Shown: positions 26,840-36,877 of the stretch, piece by piece
How positions within the stretch are numbered: position 1 is the first letter of the stretch
Layout: each line of letters starts with the position of its first letter
Source: Colwellia ponticola
GTDB taxonomy: Bacteria > Pseudomonadota > Gammaproteobacteria > Enterobacterales > Alteromonadaceae
NCBI RefSeq assembly: GCF_005885605.1
Contig: NZ_SZVP01000010.1
Coordinates: forward strand, 54,849-118,848
Direction: 5' to 3'
Length of the DNA: 64,000 bases
Translations under genes and position numbers: made by a program
Notes under the pieces: model-generated
Told to the model about the DNA's origin: nothing
Database searches by the model: none
The model's input: only the letters and a program-made list of their open reading frames with translations

Positions 26840-29800
26840 ATGGAAAACATCGCCGTAGTAGGTATCGCAAATTTATTTCCCGGTTCAAGTGCGCCAGAAG
26901 AATTTTGGCAACAGTTGCTAACGAAGCAAGATTGTCGCAGTAAAGCGACTGATGAACAGATGGGCGCAGATGTTGAAAAATACACCGGTAAAAAAGGCGA
27001 CACAGATAAGTTCTATTGTGTCCATGGTGGTTATATTCGAGGTTTTAATTTTGATGCCCAACCTTTTTGTTACCGTGATAAGGTTACTAGCAACAACGAC
27101 TTAAATAACACTGGCTCAAACAGTAATGACTTAACCACTGAATATTTAACGCAACTTGATGACGTAAACCAATGGTCTTTGTATGTAGCGCATCAAGCAC
27201 TACTTGATGCGGGCTACTGGCGTAGTGACAAGTTAACTAACTGTGGTGTTATTTTAGGTAATTTATCTTTTCCGACCAAGTCGTCAAATCACTTATTTAT
27301 GCCGTTATACCATCAAGTCGTTGATGACACGTTAAAGCAAGTGATTGATAACGAATTTGAATTAACGTCATTTGCAAAAAATAAAGCGGCTTACCTTAAC
27401 GGTATTGTCCATGAAGATAATGCCTTAGTAGCTGGTTATCCTGCGGCATTATTAGCCAAAGCGGCAGGCTTAGGTGGCGCACACTTTTCGCTTGATGCGG
27501 CGTGTGCTTCAAGCTGTTATTCAGTTAAACTGGCCTGTGATTATTTACATACCGGCAAAGCCGATATGATGTTAGCTGGCGCGGTATCAGGCGCTGATCC
27601 TATGTTTGTTAATATGGGTTTTTCTATTTTCCAAGCTTACCCAGAAAATAATATTCACGCGCCGTTTGATAAAAAATCGCAAGGCCTTTTTGCCGGCGAA
27701 GGTGCTGGTATGATGGTGCTTAAACGTCATAGCGATGCGGTGCGCGATGGCGATAAAATTCACGCTATTATCAAAGGCGGCGCACTATCTAACGATGGTA
27801 AAGGCGAATTTGTCTTAAGCCCGAACACCAAAGGCCAAGTACTCGTTTATGAGCGCGCTTATGAAAATGCCGACGTCAATCCAGCAGAGGTAGATTACAT
27901 TGAATGTCACGCTACAGGTACGCCCAAAGGCGATAATGTTGAGCTAGGCTCAATGGAAACTTTCTTCTCGCGTTATGGTCTTGCTGGTGAAAGTAGTGAA
28001 AGTCATAAACCGTTGCTCGGCTCAGTTAAATCAAATTTAGGTCACTTACTTACCGCAGCAGGTATGCCTGGCATGACTAAAGCTATTTGGGCGCTTAATG
28101 AGGGAAAAATTCCGGGCACTATTAACCTTGATGAGCCGTTAAACTCTAAAAAAGGTTACTTTGGCGCGGCTCAAATGCCAACACAAACTATCGATTGGCC
28201 AAGTAAAAACGGTGCAATGGCTAATTCGCAAAAGCCACGCACGGCAGGCGTCAGTGTTTTTGGTTTTGGTGGCGCTAATGCCCATTTAGTTTTACAACAA
28301 CCCACGCAGACTATTTCAACAAGTAATCGTATGGCTAAACCAGCACAGCCGTTAGCGATTGTCGGTATGGATGCACATTTTGGCTCAGCAGATAACTTAT
28401 CAACGTTTAAAACATTACTCGATAATAATGCGACCACCTTTAGAGAGTTACCGCCAAAACGTTGGCGAGGTATTAATAACAATAGCGCGGTAATGAAGGC
28501 ATTAGCGTTAAATAAAGCGCCGATGGGCGGTTATGTTGAGGATTTTGACATTGATTTTTTGCGTTTTAAAGTGCCACCAAACGAGCAAGACCGTTTGATC
28601 CCTCAACAATTGATGATGATGAAAGTTGCTGATAATGCCGCTAAAGACGCTAATCTAAAGCCCGGTAGCAATGTTGCGGTGTTAGTTGCCATGGGCATGG
28701 AGTTAGAGTTGCACCAATACCGTGGCCGCGTTAATTTAACCAGTCAAATTGAAGAGAGTTTGCTGCAACAAGGCGTAAGCCTGAGCGACGAGCAACGTCA
28801 AACGCTAACAAATATTGCTAAAGATGGCGTGGCTTTTGCCGCGCAACTTAACCAATACACCAGTTTTATTGGTAATATTATGGCTTCTCGTATTTCAGCC
28901 TTATGGGATTTTTCAGGGCCAGCTATTACCGTGTCGGCGGAAGAAAACTCTGTTTATCGCTGTGTTGAATTAGCACAGAATTTATTTCAAACCAGTGATG
29001 TTGAAGCAGTAATCATTGCCGGTGTTGACTTAGCAGGCTCAGTAGAAAACATAACGCTACGTCAGCACTTTGGCGAACTCGATAAAGGCGCTCTTACCCA
29101 GCAGGCATCGGATGATAATCCATTTAACCATGAGCAATGGCAAGTGGGTGAGGGCGCTGCCGCTTTTGTTCTTAAACCGATTAGCGAACTTAAACGAGTG
29201 AGTGATCAGTACGCCTATGCGACTATTAATAGTATTGCTTTTGTTAATGATATCAGCGCACAGGCTATTGAAAAAGCGGCGAGTACTGCGCTTGCGCAAG
29301 CCGGTATTAATGCTAGTGATATTAGCCAAGTAGAAGCCAACGCTAGTGGTTTTATTGGTGAGAATGAAGCCGAGAAAGCAAGTTTACCAACCTTGTATCC
29401 AGGTAAAAAAATCAGCTCAGTGAAAAGCCAAATAGGTCATACCTTTAATGCCTCAGGTGCCGCTAGTATCATTAAAGTTGCGTTGGGTCTATCGAGTAAG
29501 GCTCAAGGTAGCACTCAATATAATGCTCAGTATAGTAATAAAGCACAATACACGGCGATTAATGGTTTAGCAAAAGACGGCAGTTGTGCGCATCTTGTTT
29601 TATCATCGAGTGTTCATGGTTGTGCTAAATCAGTTAACCAACCAGAGAATACTGATAATCAAAACGGCGTTAAAAAAAGACCACAGTTAATAAAAACTAT
29701 CACCTTAGGTGGTAACAGTATTGAAGAGACTATTATAAAAGCAAGCGAAAAACCAAGTGTGAGCTCGCACTTTTTTGCGATAAAACAGGCTTTCAAGAAT

Positions 29801-32800
29801 CGACAATTAATGGCGGTAGCCAAGCCCAATACCATTAACCTTGCACAGATTAAGCCTAGATTTAGTCAAGGTTCAAATACAGTTCAAGTACCTCAATTGT
29901 CACAAGCGACACCAAGTAATGGCACTCAATTGACAGGTGCAAGCGGAGCAGCAGTGAATAAATCAACTAATGTAATTACCCCGACTTTAAGCCAAGCAAC
30001 AAGTCTAAGTATTAACCAGCATATCGCTCAAGAGACAGCAACACATAAGGCTTTCTTGACTAACCGTCAACTTGCTCAAGAGCAAATCGCTAATATGATA
30101 GCGCTGCAAGTTGCAGCAACTCAAGAGACGACGCTCGAATCGACAGTCGATTCAAGCAGTGACCATAGGGCTAATACCGATACTCTTGCGATGACTAGTT
30201 CATCACAAACAAAACTGACACCAAATTCTACGCCATTACCAGAGCAAGCTACAACAGGTTATAACTACGCACCGTTACAACTTGAAGAACGCTTTAGTAA
30301 ACCAAGCGACATTATTTGGGATACCGATGATTTAGTTGAGTTTGCTGAAGGTGATATCGCTAATGTGTTTGGCGAAGACTACCGTATTATTGATAGCTAC
30401 TCACGGCGTGTACGCTTGCCAACGACCGATTACCTATTAGTGTCACGTGTTACTGCCCTTGAAGCGACGGTAAACGAGTATAAAAAATCGTACATGTGCA
30501 CCGAGTACGATATTCCGGTTGATGCCCCGTTTTTAATTGATGGTCAAATACCTTGGTCAGTATCGGTAGAGTCGGGTCAATGTGATTTATTACTCATCGC
30601 CTATATCGGTATTGATTTTCAAGCCAAAGGTGAGCGAGTTTATCGTTTATTAGATTGCGAATTAACTTTTCTTGAAGAAATGGCGTTTGGCGGTGAAACA
30701 CTGCGTTATGAAATTCATATTGATTCTTATGCTAAAAATGGCGAGCAATTGTTATTTTTCTTCCACTATGATTGTTATGTCGGCGATAAAAAAGTATTAA
30801 TTATGCGTAACGGTTGCGCAGGTTTTTTCACCGATGAAGAGCTCAAAGACGGTAAAGGTGTTATTCATAATGATAACGATAAAGCGCAATTAGCAGCAGC
30901 TAAAAAATCAGTGTTTACGCCATTAATGCAGCGTAATCGTGATATTTACAACTATAGCGACATGATGAAGCTAGTTAATGGTGATGTCGCTGGCTGTTTT
31001 GGTCGTAGCTATGATCAACAAGGTCGTAACCCCTCGTTAAAATTCTCCTCTAAAAAATTCTTAATGATAGAGCGTATTACCAAAATCGATTCCGCTGGCG
31101 GACATTGGGGCTTAGGCTTACTTGAGGGACAAAAAGATTTAGATCCACAGCACTGGTACTTTCCGTGTCACTTTAAAGATGATCAAGTCATGGCGGGCTC
31201 ATTAATGAGTGAAGGTTGTGGTCAAATGGCGATGTTCTACATGTTGTCATTAGGCATGCACAACGATGTTAATAATGCACGTTTTCAACCTATGCCAGGT
31301 GAATCACAAACGGTTCGATGTCGTGGACAAGTATTGCCGCAGCACAATACGTTAACTTACCGTATGGAAGTGACCGAAATGGGCATGCAGCCATTCCCTT
31401 TTTTAAAAGCCAACATCGATATTATGCTTGATGGTAAAGTGGTGGTTGATTTTAAAAACTTATCGGTGATGATCTCCGAGCAAGATGATAATTCACCTTA
31501 TCCGGTAACCTTGCCCGATAACGTCAAACTTGTACAAGGTATCAGCAAACCAACGAGTGAAAAGCCGTTAAGTGATAGCATCAATAACGAGCTTGATGAG
31601 CGAGGCATTGCACCATTTAAACACCCGCATCGTCCCTTAATGAAAGTGATATCTGACGTCAATGCGCCAAAAGAGAAAGGGGTAACACCTATTCAACATT
31701 TTGCAGCGCCCATGGTTGCAGGACAAAATCGTGTACCTAACCAAGCACCATTTACCCCATGGCACTTATTTGAATTTGCTACCGGTAATATCTCGAACTG
31801 TTTTGGTGCTGATTTTGATATTTACTCAAATAAAGCAGGTAAAAATAGAGTTCCACCTCGTACGCCTTGTGGTGACTTGCAAGTAGTGACACAAATCGTT
31901 GAAGTACAAGGTGAACGCTTAGATCTGAAGAAACAATCAAGTTGTATCGCCGAATATTATGTGCCCAGTGATGCTTGGTATTTTACTAAGAATAGCCATG
32001 AAGCTTGGATGCCTTATTCATTGATTATGGAAATAGCGCTACAACCGAACGGCTTTATTTCTGGCTATATGGGGACCACGTTAAAGTACCCAGATAAAGA
32101 TTTGTTTTTCCGCAATCTTGATGGCACTGGTGACCTAATAAAGCAGGTCGATTTACGCGGTAAAACTGTCGTTAATAAATCGGTATTGTTAAGTACTACC
32201 ATGGCTGGCGGCATGATAGTGCAAAGCTTCACTTTCGAGTTATACGTTAAAGGCGCTCGCGTTAAAGATAAAAGCGTAGCAGCCCAATCACTAGAAAGTC
32301 ATGAGCTTTTCTACAGAGGAACCGCAGTATTTGGTTACTTTGGCGCGGATGCATTGACCAATCAACTCGGTATTGATAATGGCAAAGTTACCCAGCCATG
32401 GTTTGTTGATCACTGTGTAGAGGGTAAAACAACAACAGAGCAGGTTGAAGTGATTAATTTAACCGATCAGCACTTAGCGTATTACCAAGCACCAGCGAAC
32501 AAACCGCATTATAAATTAGCGGGCGGACAAATGAATTTTATCGATACCGTTTCAATTGTTGAAGGTGGCGGTAGTGGCGGTGTTGCCTATATTTATGGCG
32601 AAAGAACGATTGATGCGAGCGATTGGTTTTTCCGTTATCACTTTCATCAAGACCCGGTAATGCCTGGCTCGTTAGGCGTAGAAGCGATAATCGAGTTAAT
32701 GCAAACCTATGCCCTTAAAAATGATTTAGGTAAAGCGTTCGCTAACCCACGTTTTAGTACACCAACTAGTGTGGTTAAATGGAAATATCGCGGTCAAATA

Positions 32801-32959
32801 ACGCCGTTAAACAAGCAAATGTCACTCGATGTACATATTACTAATATTGTTAAAGAAGCTGGCGAAGTACGTTTGATTGGTGATGCTAATTTATCTAAAG
32901 ATGGTCTGCGAATATACCAAGTTAAAGATATTGTGTTATCAATCGTAGAAGCTAATTAA
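26840..32959 (+). CDS. pfaC: PUFA synthase PfaC (KS-chain length factor-DH-DH)
   Basis: A 2039-residue subunit. Domain order: an active ketosynthase (about 1-480; Cys222 in DAACASS, GHLLTAAG histidine later); a chain-length-factor-like ketosynthase (about 500-950) where the catalytic position reads SAEENS, so Cys is replaced by Glu702; a Ser/Thr/Gln-rich linker (about 990-1150); then two FabA-type dehydratase/isomerase double hot-dog regions with catalytic histidines 1444 (CHFKDDQVMAGS) and 1934 (YHFHQDPVMPGS). Two FabA-like domains are expected to insert the cis double bonds during chain growth. It starts 46 bases after pfaB with AAGAGA upstream. Confidence 0.96.
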   Translation: MENIAVVGIANLFPGSSAPEEFWQQLLTKQDCRSKATDEQMGADVEKYTGKKGDTDKFYCVHGGYIRGFNFDAQPFCYRDKVTSNNDLNNTGSNSNDLTTEYLTQLDDVNQWSLYVAHQALLDAGYWRSDKLTNCGVILGNLSFPTKSSNHLFMPLYHQVVDDTLKQVIDNEFELTSFAKNKAAYLNGIVHEDNALVAGYPAALLAKAAGLGGAHFSLDAACASSCYSVKLACDYLHTGKADMMLAGAVSGADPMFVNMGFSIFQAYPENNIHAPFDKKSQGLFAGEGAGMMVLKRHSDAVRDGDKIHAIIKGGALSNDGKGEFVLSPNTKGQVLVYERAYENADVNPAEVDYIECHATGTPKGDNVELGSMETFFSRYGLAGESSESHKPLLGSVKSNLGHLLTAAGMPGMTKAIWALNEGKIPGTINLDEPLNSKKGYFGAAQMPTQTIDWPSKNGAMANSQKPRTAGVSVFGFGGANAHLVLQQPTQTISTSNRMAKPAQPLAIVGMDAHFGSADNLSTFKTLLDNNATTFRELPPKRWRGINNNSAVMKALALNKAPMGGYVEDFDIDFLRFKVPPNEQDRLIPQQLMMMKVADNAAKDANLKPGSNVAVLVAMGMELELHQYRGRVNLTSQIEESLLQQGVSLSDEQRQTLTNIAKDGVAFAAQLNQYTSFIGNIMASRISALWDFSGPAITVSAEENSVYRCVELAQNLFQTSDVEAVIIAGVDLAGSVENITLRQHFGELDKGALTQQASDDNPFNHEQWQVGEGAAAFVLKPISELKRVSDQYAYATINSIAFVNDISAQAIEKAASTALAQAGINASDISQVEANASGFIGENEAEKASLPTLYPGKKISSVKSQIGHTFNASGAASIIKVALGLSSKAQGSTQYNAQYSNKAQYTAINGLAKDGSCAHLVLSSSVHGCAKSVNQPENTDNQNGVKKRPQLIKTITLGGNSIEETIIKASEKPSVSSHFFAIKQAFKNRQLMAVAKPNTINLAQIKPRFSQGSNTVQVPQLSQATPSNGTQLTGASGAAVNKSTNVITPTLSQATSLSINQHIAQETATHKAFLTNRQLAQEQIANMIALQVAATQETTLESTVDSSSDHRANTDTLAMTSSSQTKLTPNSTPLPEQATTGYNYAPLQLEERFSKPSDIIWDTDDLVEFAEGDIANVFGEDYRIIDSYSRRVRLPTTDYLLVSRVTALEATVNEYKKSYMCTEYDIPVDAPFLIDGQIPWSVSVESGQCDLLLIAYIGIDFQAKGERVYRLLDCELTFLEEMAFGGETLRYEIHIDSYAKNGEQLLFFFHYDCYVGDKKVLIMRNGCAGFFTDEELKDGKGVIHNDNDKAQLAAAKKSVFTPLMQRNRDIYNYSDMMKLVNGDVAGCFGRSYDQQGRNPSLKFSSKKFLMIERITKIDSAGGHWGLGLLEGQKDLDPQHWYFPCHFKDDQVMAGSLMSEGCGQMAMFYMLSLGMHNDVNNARFQPMPGESQTVRCRGQVLPQHNTLTYRMEVTEMGMQPFPFLKANIDIMLDGKVVVDFKNLSVMISEQDDNSPYPVTLPDNVKLVQGISKPTSEKPLSDSINNELDERGIAPFKHPHRPLMKVISDVNAPKEKGVTPIQHFAAPMVAGQNRVPNQAPFTPWHLFEFATGNISNCFGADFDIYSNKAGKNRVPPRTPCGDLQVVTQIVEVQGERLDLKKQSSCIAEYYVPSDAWYFTKNSHEAWMPYSLIMEIALQPNGFISGYMGTTLKYPDKDLFFRNLDGTGDLIKQVDLRGKTVVNKSVLLSTTMAGGMIVQSFTFELYVKGARVKDKSVAAQSLESHELFYRGTAVFGYFGADALTNQLGIDNGKVTQPWFVDHCVEGKTTTEQVEVINLTDQHLAYYQAPANKPHYKLAGGQMNFIDTVSIVEGGGSGGVAYIYGERTIDASDWFFRYHFHQDPVMPGSLGVEAIIELMQTYALKNDLGKAFANPRFSTPTSVVKWKYRGQITPLNKQMSLDVHITNIVKEAGEVRLIGDANLSKDGLRIYQVKDIVLSIVEAN

Positions 32960-33050
32960 CGGTATTAATACTTGTTAAAATAAATAAAAATTCACGAAAT
33001 TAAAAATTACTGACAAAAATAAGAATAAGTCAGTATAAACAGGAAACAAG

Positions 33051-34649
33051 ATGCCAAATATTGATTTTAATAATGCCAGAGCCATTGATTGGGCATGGAA
33101 AGCTAACGCCAGTGACGTTAACAGTAGTGATGTGCAAATAAAGTCAGCATTAATGGATTTAACCAAGCCAGTGTATGTTGCCAAATCATCGAATGGCTTA
33201 GGCGTGGTCAACACTACCGCCGTTACTGGTGACACAAGTGTGTTAGCATTTGCGCAAAAGCTTATGCCGCAAGATTTAGGTGATGAGGCATTTAAAAAGC
33301 AACATGGTGTTAAATACGCTTATCATGGCGGCGCAATGGCTAATGGCATTGCTTCAGTTGAGTTAGTCGTTGCTTTAGGTAAAGCAGGGTTCTTATGTTC
33401 ATTTGGCGCGGCAGGTTTAATCCCAGATGCAGTCGAAGAGGCGATAAAACGTATTCAAGTAGCCTTACCTAATGGACCTTACGCGGTGAATTTAATTCAT
33501 GCTCCCGCAGAAGAAGCTCTAGAGCGTGGCGCGGTTGAACGATTTTTAAAACTTGGCGTTAACACCGTTGAAGCCTCAGCGTACTTAGGCTTAACCGAGC
33601 ACATTGTCTGGTATCGCTTAGCAGGTTTAACTGAAAACAGTGATGGTAGTGTCAATATTGGTAATAAGGTTATTGCCAAAGTATCTCGCACCGAAGTGGC
33701 GCGTCGCTTTATGGAGCCAGCACCGCAAAAATTAATTGATAAACTGCTCAGTCAAGGCAAGATAACCCAAGCTCAAGCTGAGCTGTCAAAACGTGTACCT
33801 ATGGCCGATGATATTACCGCTGAAGCTGATTCGGGTGGTCATACCGATAATCGACCATTCTTAACTTTATTGCCGACTATCATTGCACTTCGTGATGAAA
33901 TTCAAGCGCAATATAATTTCTCGCCAGCATTACGTGTGGGCGCTGGTGGTGGTATTGGTACGCCAGAATCGGCCTTAGCGGCTTTTACTATGGGCGCAGC
34001 TTACATTGTGCTGGGCTCAGTAAACCAAGCCTGTGTGGAAGCGGGCGCTTCTGAGCACACCCGTAAGTTACTGGCGAATGTTGAAATGGCTGATGTCACC
34101 ATGGCGCCGGCTGCTGATATGTTTGAAATGGGCGTTAAATTACAAGTCGTTAAACGTGGTTCAATGTTTGCCATGCGCGCCAATAAACTTTACCAGTTAT
34201 ACAGTAGTTATGATTCTATTGAAGCGATCCCTACCGATGAACGTCTTAAAATTGAGCAGCAAATATTTCGTGCTAACCTTGATGACGTTTGGGCAGGTAC
34301 GGAAGCTTTCTTTAGTGAACGCGACCCTGAGATGTTAGCGCGCGCGCAATCGAGTCCTAAACGTAAAATGGCGTTAATTTTTCGTTGGTATTTAGGGCTA
34401 AGCTCTCGCTGGTCAAATAGTGGTGAAAAAGGTCGAGAAATGGATTATCAAATTTGGGCTGGTCCAAGTCTAGGTGCCTTTAATAGCTGGGTAAAAGGCA
34501 CTTATTTAGCAGATTACACCCGTCGCTACGCTGTGGATGTTGCGCTACATATGTTAAAGGGGGCAGCCTACTTACAACGCGTTAATCAGTTAACATTACA
34601 AGGGGTTAGTTTAACGACTGAGCTGGCGAGTTATCGTAGCGAAGATTGA
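33051..34649 (+). CDS. pfaD: PUFA synthase trans-acting enoyl reductase PfaD
   Basis: A 532-residue FMN-dependent enoyl-ACP reductase of the nitronate monooxygenase/2-nitropropane dioxygenase TIM-barrel family, acting in trans on PfaA-bound intermediates. Visible features are the GAAGLIPDAVEEAIKRIQ segment, the phosphate-binding GAGGGIGTPESA loop and GAAYIVLGSVNQACVEAG. It ends with the PfaD-specific C-terminal region (RWYLGLSSRWSNSGEKGREM). It is 91 bases after pfaC with AGGA before ATG 33051. Closes the pfaABCD set. Confidence 0.96.
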   Translation: MPNIDFNNARAIDWAWKANASDVNSSDVQIKSALMDLTKPVYVAKSSNGLGVVNTTAVTGDTSVLAFAQKLMPQDLGDEAFKKQHGVKYAYHGGAMANGIASVELVVALGKAGFLCSFGAAGLIPDAVEEAIKRIQVALPNGPYAVNLIHAPAEEALERGAVERFLKLGVNTVEASAYLGLTEHIVWYRLAGLTENSDGSVNIGNKVIAKVSRTEVARRFMEPAPQKLIDKLLSQGKITQAQAELSKRVPMADDITAEADSGGHTDNRPFLTLLPTIIALRDEIQAQYNFSPALRVGAGGGIGTPESALAAFTMGAAYIVLGSVNQACVEAGASEHTRKLLANVEMADVTMAPAADMFEMGVKLQVVKRGSMFAMRANKLYQLYSSYDSIEAIPTDERLKIEQQIFRANLDDVWAGTEAFFSERDPEMLARAQSSPKRKMALIFRWYLGLSSRWSNSGEKGREMDYQIWAGPSLGAFNSWVKGTYLADYTRRYAVDVALHMLKGAAYLQRVNQLTLQGVSLTTELASYRSED

Positions 34650-34713
34650 TTGTTAACTCTTGACTTTCAAGTAAGGTAAAATATTTGCGAGTAATCATTA
34701 TCAAGGAAACCAG

Positions 34714-35097
34714 ATGTCAACCTGTACCGAATTTGCCGTATTTGAGGTTAAAAAAGCTAACGTAGTGCGTGTACTCGCGGTAAGTGAACGTTTATTTTCT
34801 GAAATAAATGCAGAGCAAGAAAGTATTATTGCGCATGAAATCTTAGTAAAAACAGCTAACTCAGATAAGCATGTCAATCAGCATTTTACTGATGCTGACA
34901 GTGAGGATGTGCAGGAAATATGTTGGCATCTTACTTGGGCTAATGTTGCAGCGGTAGAAGCAAGCTCAAGTAAATGGTCAAGCTATCCAAGCGCAGCAGC
35001 AATAGAAGCTTTAGTAGGGAAAAAACTCTATTATGGCCACTTTGTTGCAATTGTCGGAGCAGCTGCGGTTGGAGATGCAGGCTTAGTATCAGAGTAA
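34714..35097 (+). CDS. Small uncharacterised protein behind pfaD, possible ferredoxin-like (ABM-type) fold
   Basis: A 127-residue protein 64 bases downstream of pfaD on the same strand, with a good AAGGAAA ribosome site before ATG 34714. I do not recognise a named family. It starts with a strand-like segment (EFAVFEVKKA), then a long helix (VVRVLAVSERLFSEI), then IIAHEILVKT, and near residues 71-110 a Trp-rich HLTWANVAAVEASSSKW segment ending KKLYYGHF. That order resembles dimeric alpha+beta-barrel (antibiotic biosynthesis monooxygenase-like) proteins, but this is a weak visual inference. No signal peptide or membrane span. Position suggests co-transcription with the pfa genes. Confidence 0.7.
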   Translation: MSTCTEFAVFEVKKANVVRVLAVSERLFSEINAEQESIIAHEILVKTANSDKHVNQHFTDADSEDVQEICWHLTWANVAAVEASSSKWSSYPSAAAIEALVGKKLYYGHFVAIVGAAAVGDAGLVSE

Positions 35098-35106
35098 ACA
35101 GAGTAT

Positions 35107-35124
35107 CTTGTATGATCATACAAG
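35107..35124. repeat. Perfect 18-bp palindrome downstream of the pfa gene run
   Basis: CTTGTATGATCATACAAG is identical to its reverse complement. It sits ten bases after the stop of the small gene behind pfaD. No T-run follows, so it is either a protein-binding site or a compact RNA hairpin. Confidence 0.6.
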
Positions 35125-35298
35125 GTCGATGGGTAATAAATAGAGTTCAGGTTCAATCTATAATTTGCTGTATTGCTTGAACTAGGTATTTTTCTTGATG
35201 TTACCACTGAAAAGTCGCCAGTCGATCATCACGTTATTCATAGTGAAGGCTGAGCTGAACTGAGCATTGTCCATTATGTTTTCATTGCACTGACAAAT

Positions 35299-35904
35299 TT
35301 ATTCAGGTCGATTAAGCGCTATATAATTGGACGTAAAGCTATAACCATCAGCACCCATTTTACCCACCGAGTCAATTAACGCTTGGTTAATACCCTCATC
35401 ACTGTAAAGCTCATCTCTTACATACACTGACTTCACATCTAAAAGTACCAAAGTACCTCCAGTGGGTAAATCACTAACAGAAATAATTTCTCGTAAGGTA
35501 CATTCATAACGTATAGGTGAGTCAGTAACCGAAAAAGGGTGTACGGTACAGCTATTGCCATGCTCAACCTCTGCGATGTCAAATTCACTTTCATCCATGG
35601 CTATACTGGCACTGGTGGCGTTCATTTTTTCTAGTAAATGACTGTTAACTATATTAACCACACATTCACCCGTTTCTTTTATATTTTGCAAGGTATCTTT
35701 ATCAATACCACTACGTTGTGTTACTTGTGTATAAAGCAGTACCGGAGGGTTACAGCTTGCAACAGTAAAAAAAGAGTAGGGCGCGAGGTTATCAATCCCT
35801 TTTTTTGAACGGGTACTGATCCAAGCAATGGGTCTTGGGGTGACACCACCATTTAGCAGACGATATTTCTCTTGTGCATTTAATTGTGTCATATCAAAGT
35901 TCAT
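35299..35904 (-). CDS. Flavin reductase-like, FMN-binding split-barrel protein
   Basis: A 201-residue protein of the flavin reductase-like domain family. The GGVTPRPIAWISTRSKKG and NLAPYSFFTVASCNPPVLL segments are the typical FMN-binding split-barrel opening. Such proteins bind FMN and often reduce it with NAD(P)H for a partner oxygenase, but many are of unknown role. No signal peptide. It converges on the pfa gene run and is unlikely to belong to it; a role in supplying reduced FMN to PfaD would be speculation. Confidence 0.85.
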   Translation of the reverse strand: MNFDMTQLNAQEKYRLLNGGVTPRPIAWISTRSKKGIDNLAPYSFFTVASCNPPVLLYTQVTQRSGIDKDTLQNIKETGECVVNIVNSHLLEKMNATSASIAMDESEFDIAEVEHGNSCTVHPFSVTDSPIRYECTLREIISVSDLPTGGTLVLLDVKSVYVRDELYSDEGINQALIDSVGKMGADGYSFTSNYIALNRPE

Positions 35905-35944
35905 TGATTATCCAGATAAAAATTAATATAAAGTTATATGGGTG

Positions 35945-36220
35945 TTAGCGCAGTAGTAAATAAGCACCTAAGCCTAAGCCGAGATACATCATTATAGCGA
36001 AAGTACAGCCAATAATAGTTAACGTCGTTGAAATGCCTAAAAACTTGAAGCCTAATGCCGCTGATAATGCTTTAGGGCGTGATTGAAATGAATGGAAAAA
36101 TTTAAATTCGGTTAACTTTTCAGCTAATGCTTGATCGCTTTTAATCTGGCTATCAATGGTTTTATCATACATAAAAGCCACGACATAAAAGGCGATTAAA
36201 AAAGCTAAAATAGGTTCCAT
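35945..36220 (-). CDS. Small membrane protein, unknown function
   Basis: A 91-residue protein with two hydrophobic segments, residues about 2-18 (PILAFLIAFYVVAFMY) and 58-88, joined by a charged stretch (KTIDSQIKSDQALAEKLTEFKFF). No known family was recognised. It lies 40 bases downstream of the end of nothing else on the same strand except the flavin reductase gene, which follows it, so the two may be co-transcribed. Confidence 0.65.
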   Translation of the reverse strand: MEPILAFLIAFYVVAFMYDKTIDSQIKSDQALAEKLTEFKFFHSFQSRPKALSAALGFKFLGISTTLTIIGCTFAIMMYLGLGLGAYLLLR

Positions 36221-36289
36221 AATTATTATCCGGATGTGGTTAAGTAGAGGGAGATAGGCTTAATGCCACTTTAAAGTAGTAAAAACCGA

Positions 36290-36613
36290 CTAAGCTATAA
36301 AGTAGTCTTCCATTATCGTTAATAGTTGGTTAATACTAACCGTTGTTACCATATGCTCGGTAGAAGCGTAAATGACCCCGGCTTTGTCACCTAGGGCAAT
36401 GTCGACCAAGTCAGGTTTACTATCATGTAGCACCAGTACTATTTTCTTATCGATAGTAATACAGTCGATGGTGATTGCATCGGCGTTTATACCTTGTTTG
36501 CGTAAGGTTTTATCCATAATCCCCATGAGAGTGTCTATGTTTTTATGACGTTGATAAAATATATCATTGGCTTGGGCGACTACTTCAGAAAGTTCTTTTA
36601 AGTTTTTTGTCAT
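36290..36613 (-). CDS. Conserved-looking small protein, unknown function
   Basis: A 107-residue soluble protein: helical N-terminus (LKELSEVVAQANDIFYQRHK), then alternating strands (ITIDCITIDKKIVLVLHDS) and a helical C-terminus. No recognised family. It shares strand and short spacing (69 bases) with the small membrane protein and flavin reductase genes, suggesting one three-gene transcription unit. The codon use resembles the neighbours. Confidence 0.6.
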   Translation of the reverse strand: MTKNLKELSEVVAQANDIFYQRHKNIDTLMGIMDKTLRKQGINADAITIDCITIDKKIVLVLHDSKPDLVDIALGDKAGVIYASTEHMVTTVSINQLLTIMEDYFIA

Positions 36614-36877
36614 TTTCTACTTACGCTTTATGGTTTTTTATTAATAAGGGATGTGATTGAGGGCATTTGCAAATGATGCGGCTACTGTAAACTAGCAAGC
36701 CTTTAAAAGCTATCTACACCTTCATTGATTATTTTACTCTGCTGGCAACTGACCATGACAGTTAGCTTATATTGGCTTTTTGTGATTTATACCTAGGTAC
36801 TAGTTAGTTGTTTTGAGAACATTTATACTTTGCCCATCTTTTTACACAAGCTTTATAAACAGGTAAGTATAATAATT

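Noticed and set aside
36830..36877. TTG start for the M28 peptidase at 36830
   Set aside because: It would place 16 residues before the lipoprotein signal; ATG 36878 gives a proper signal peptide.
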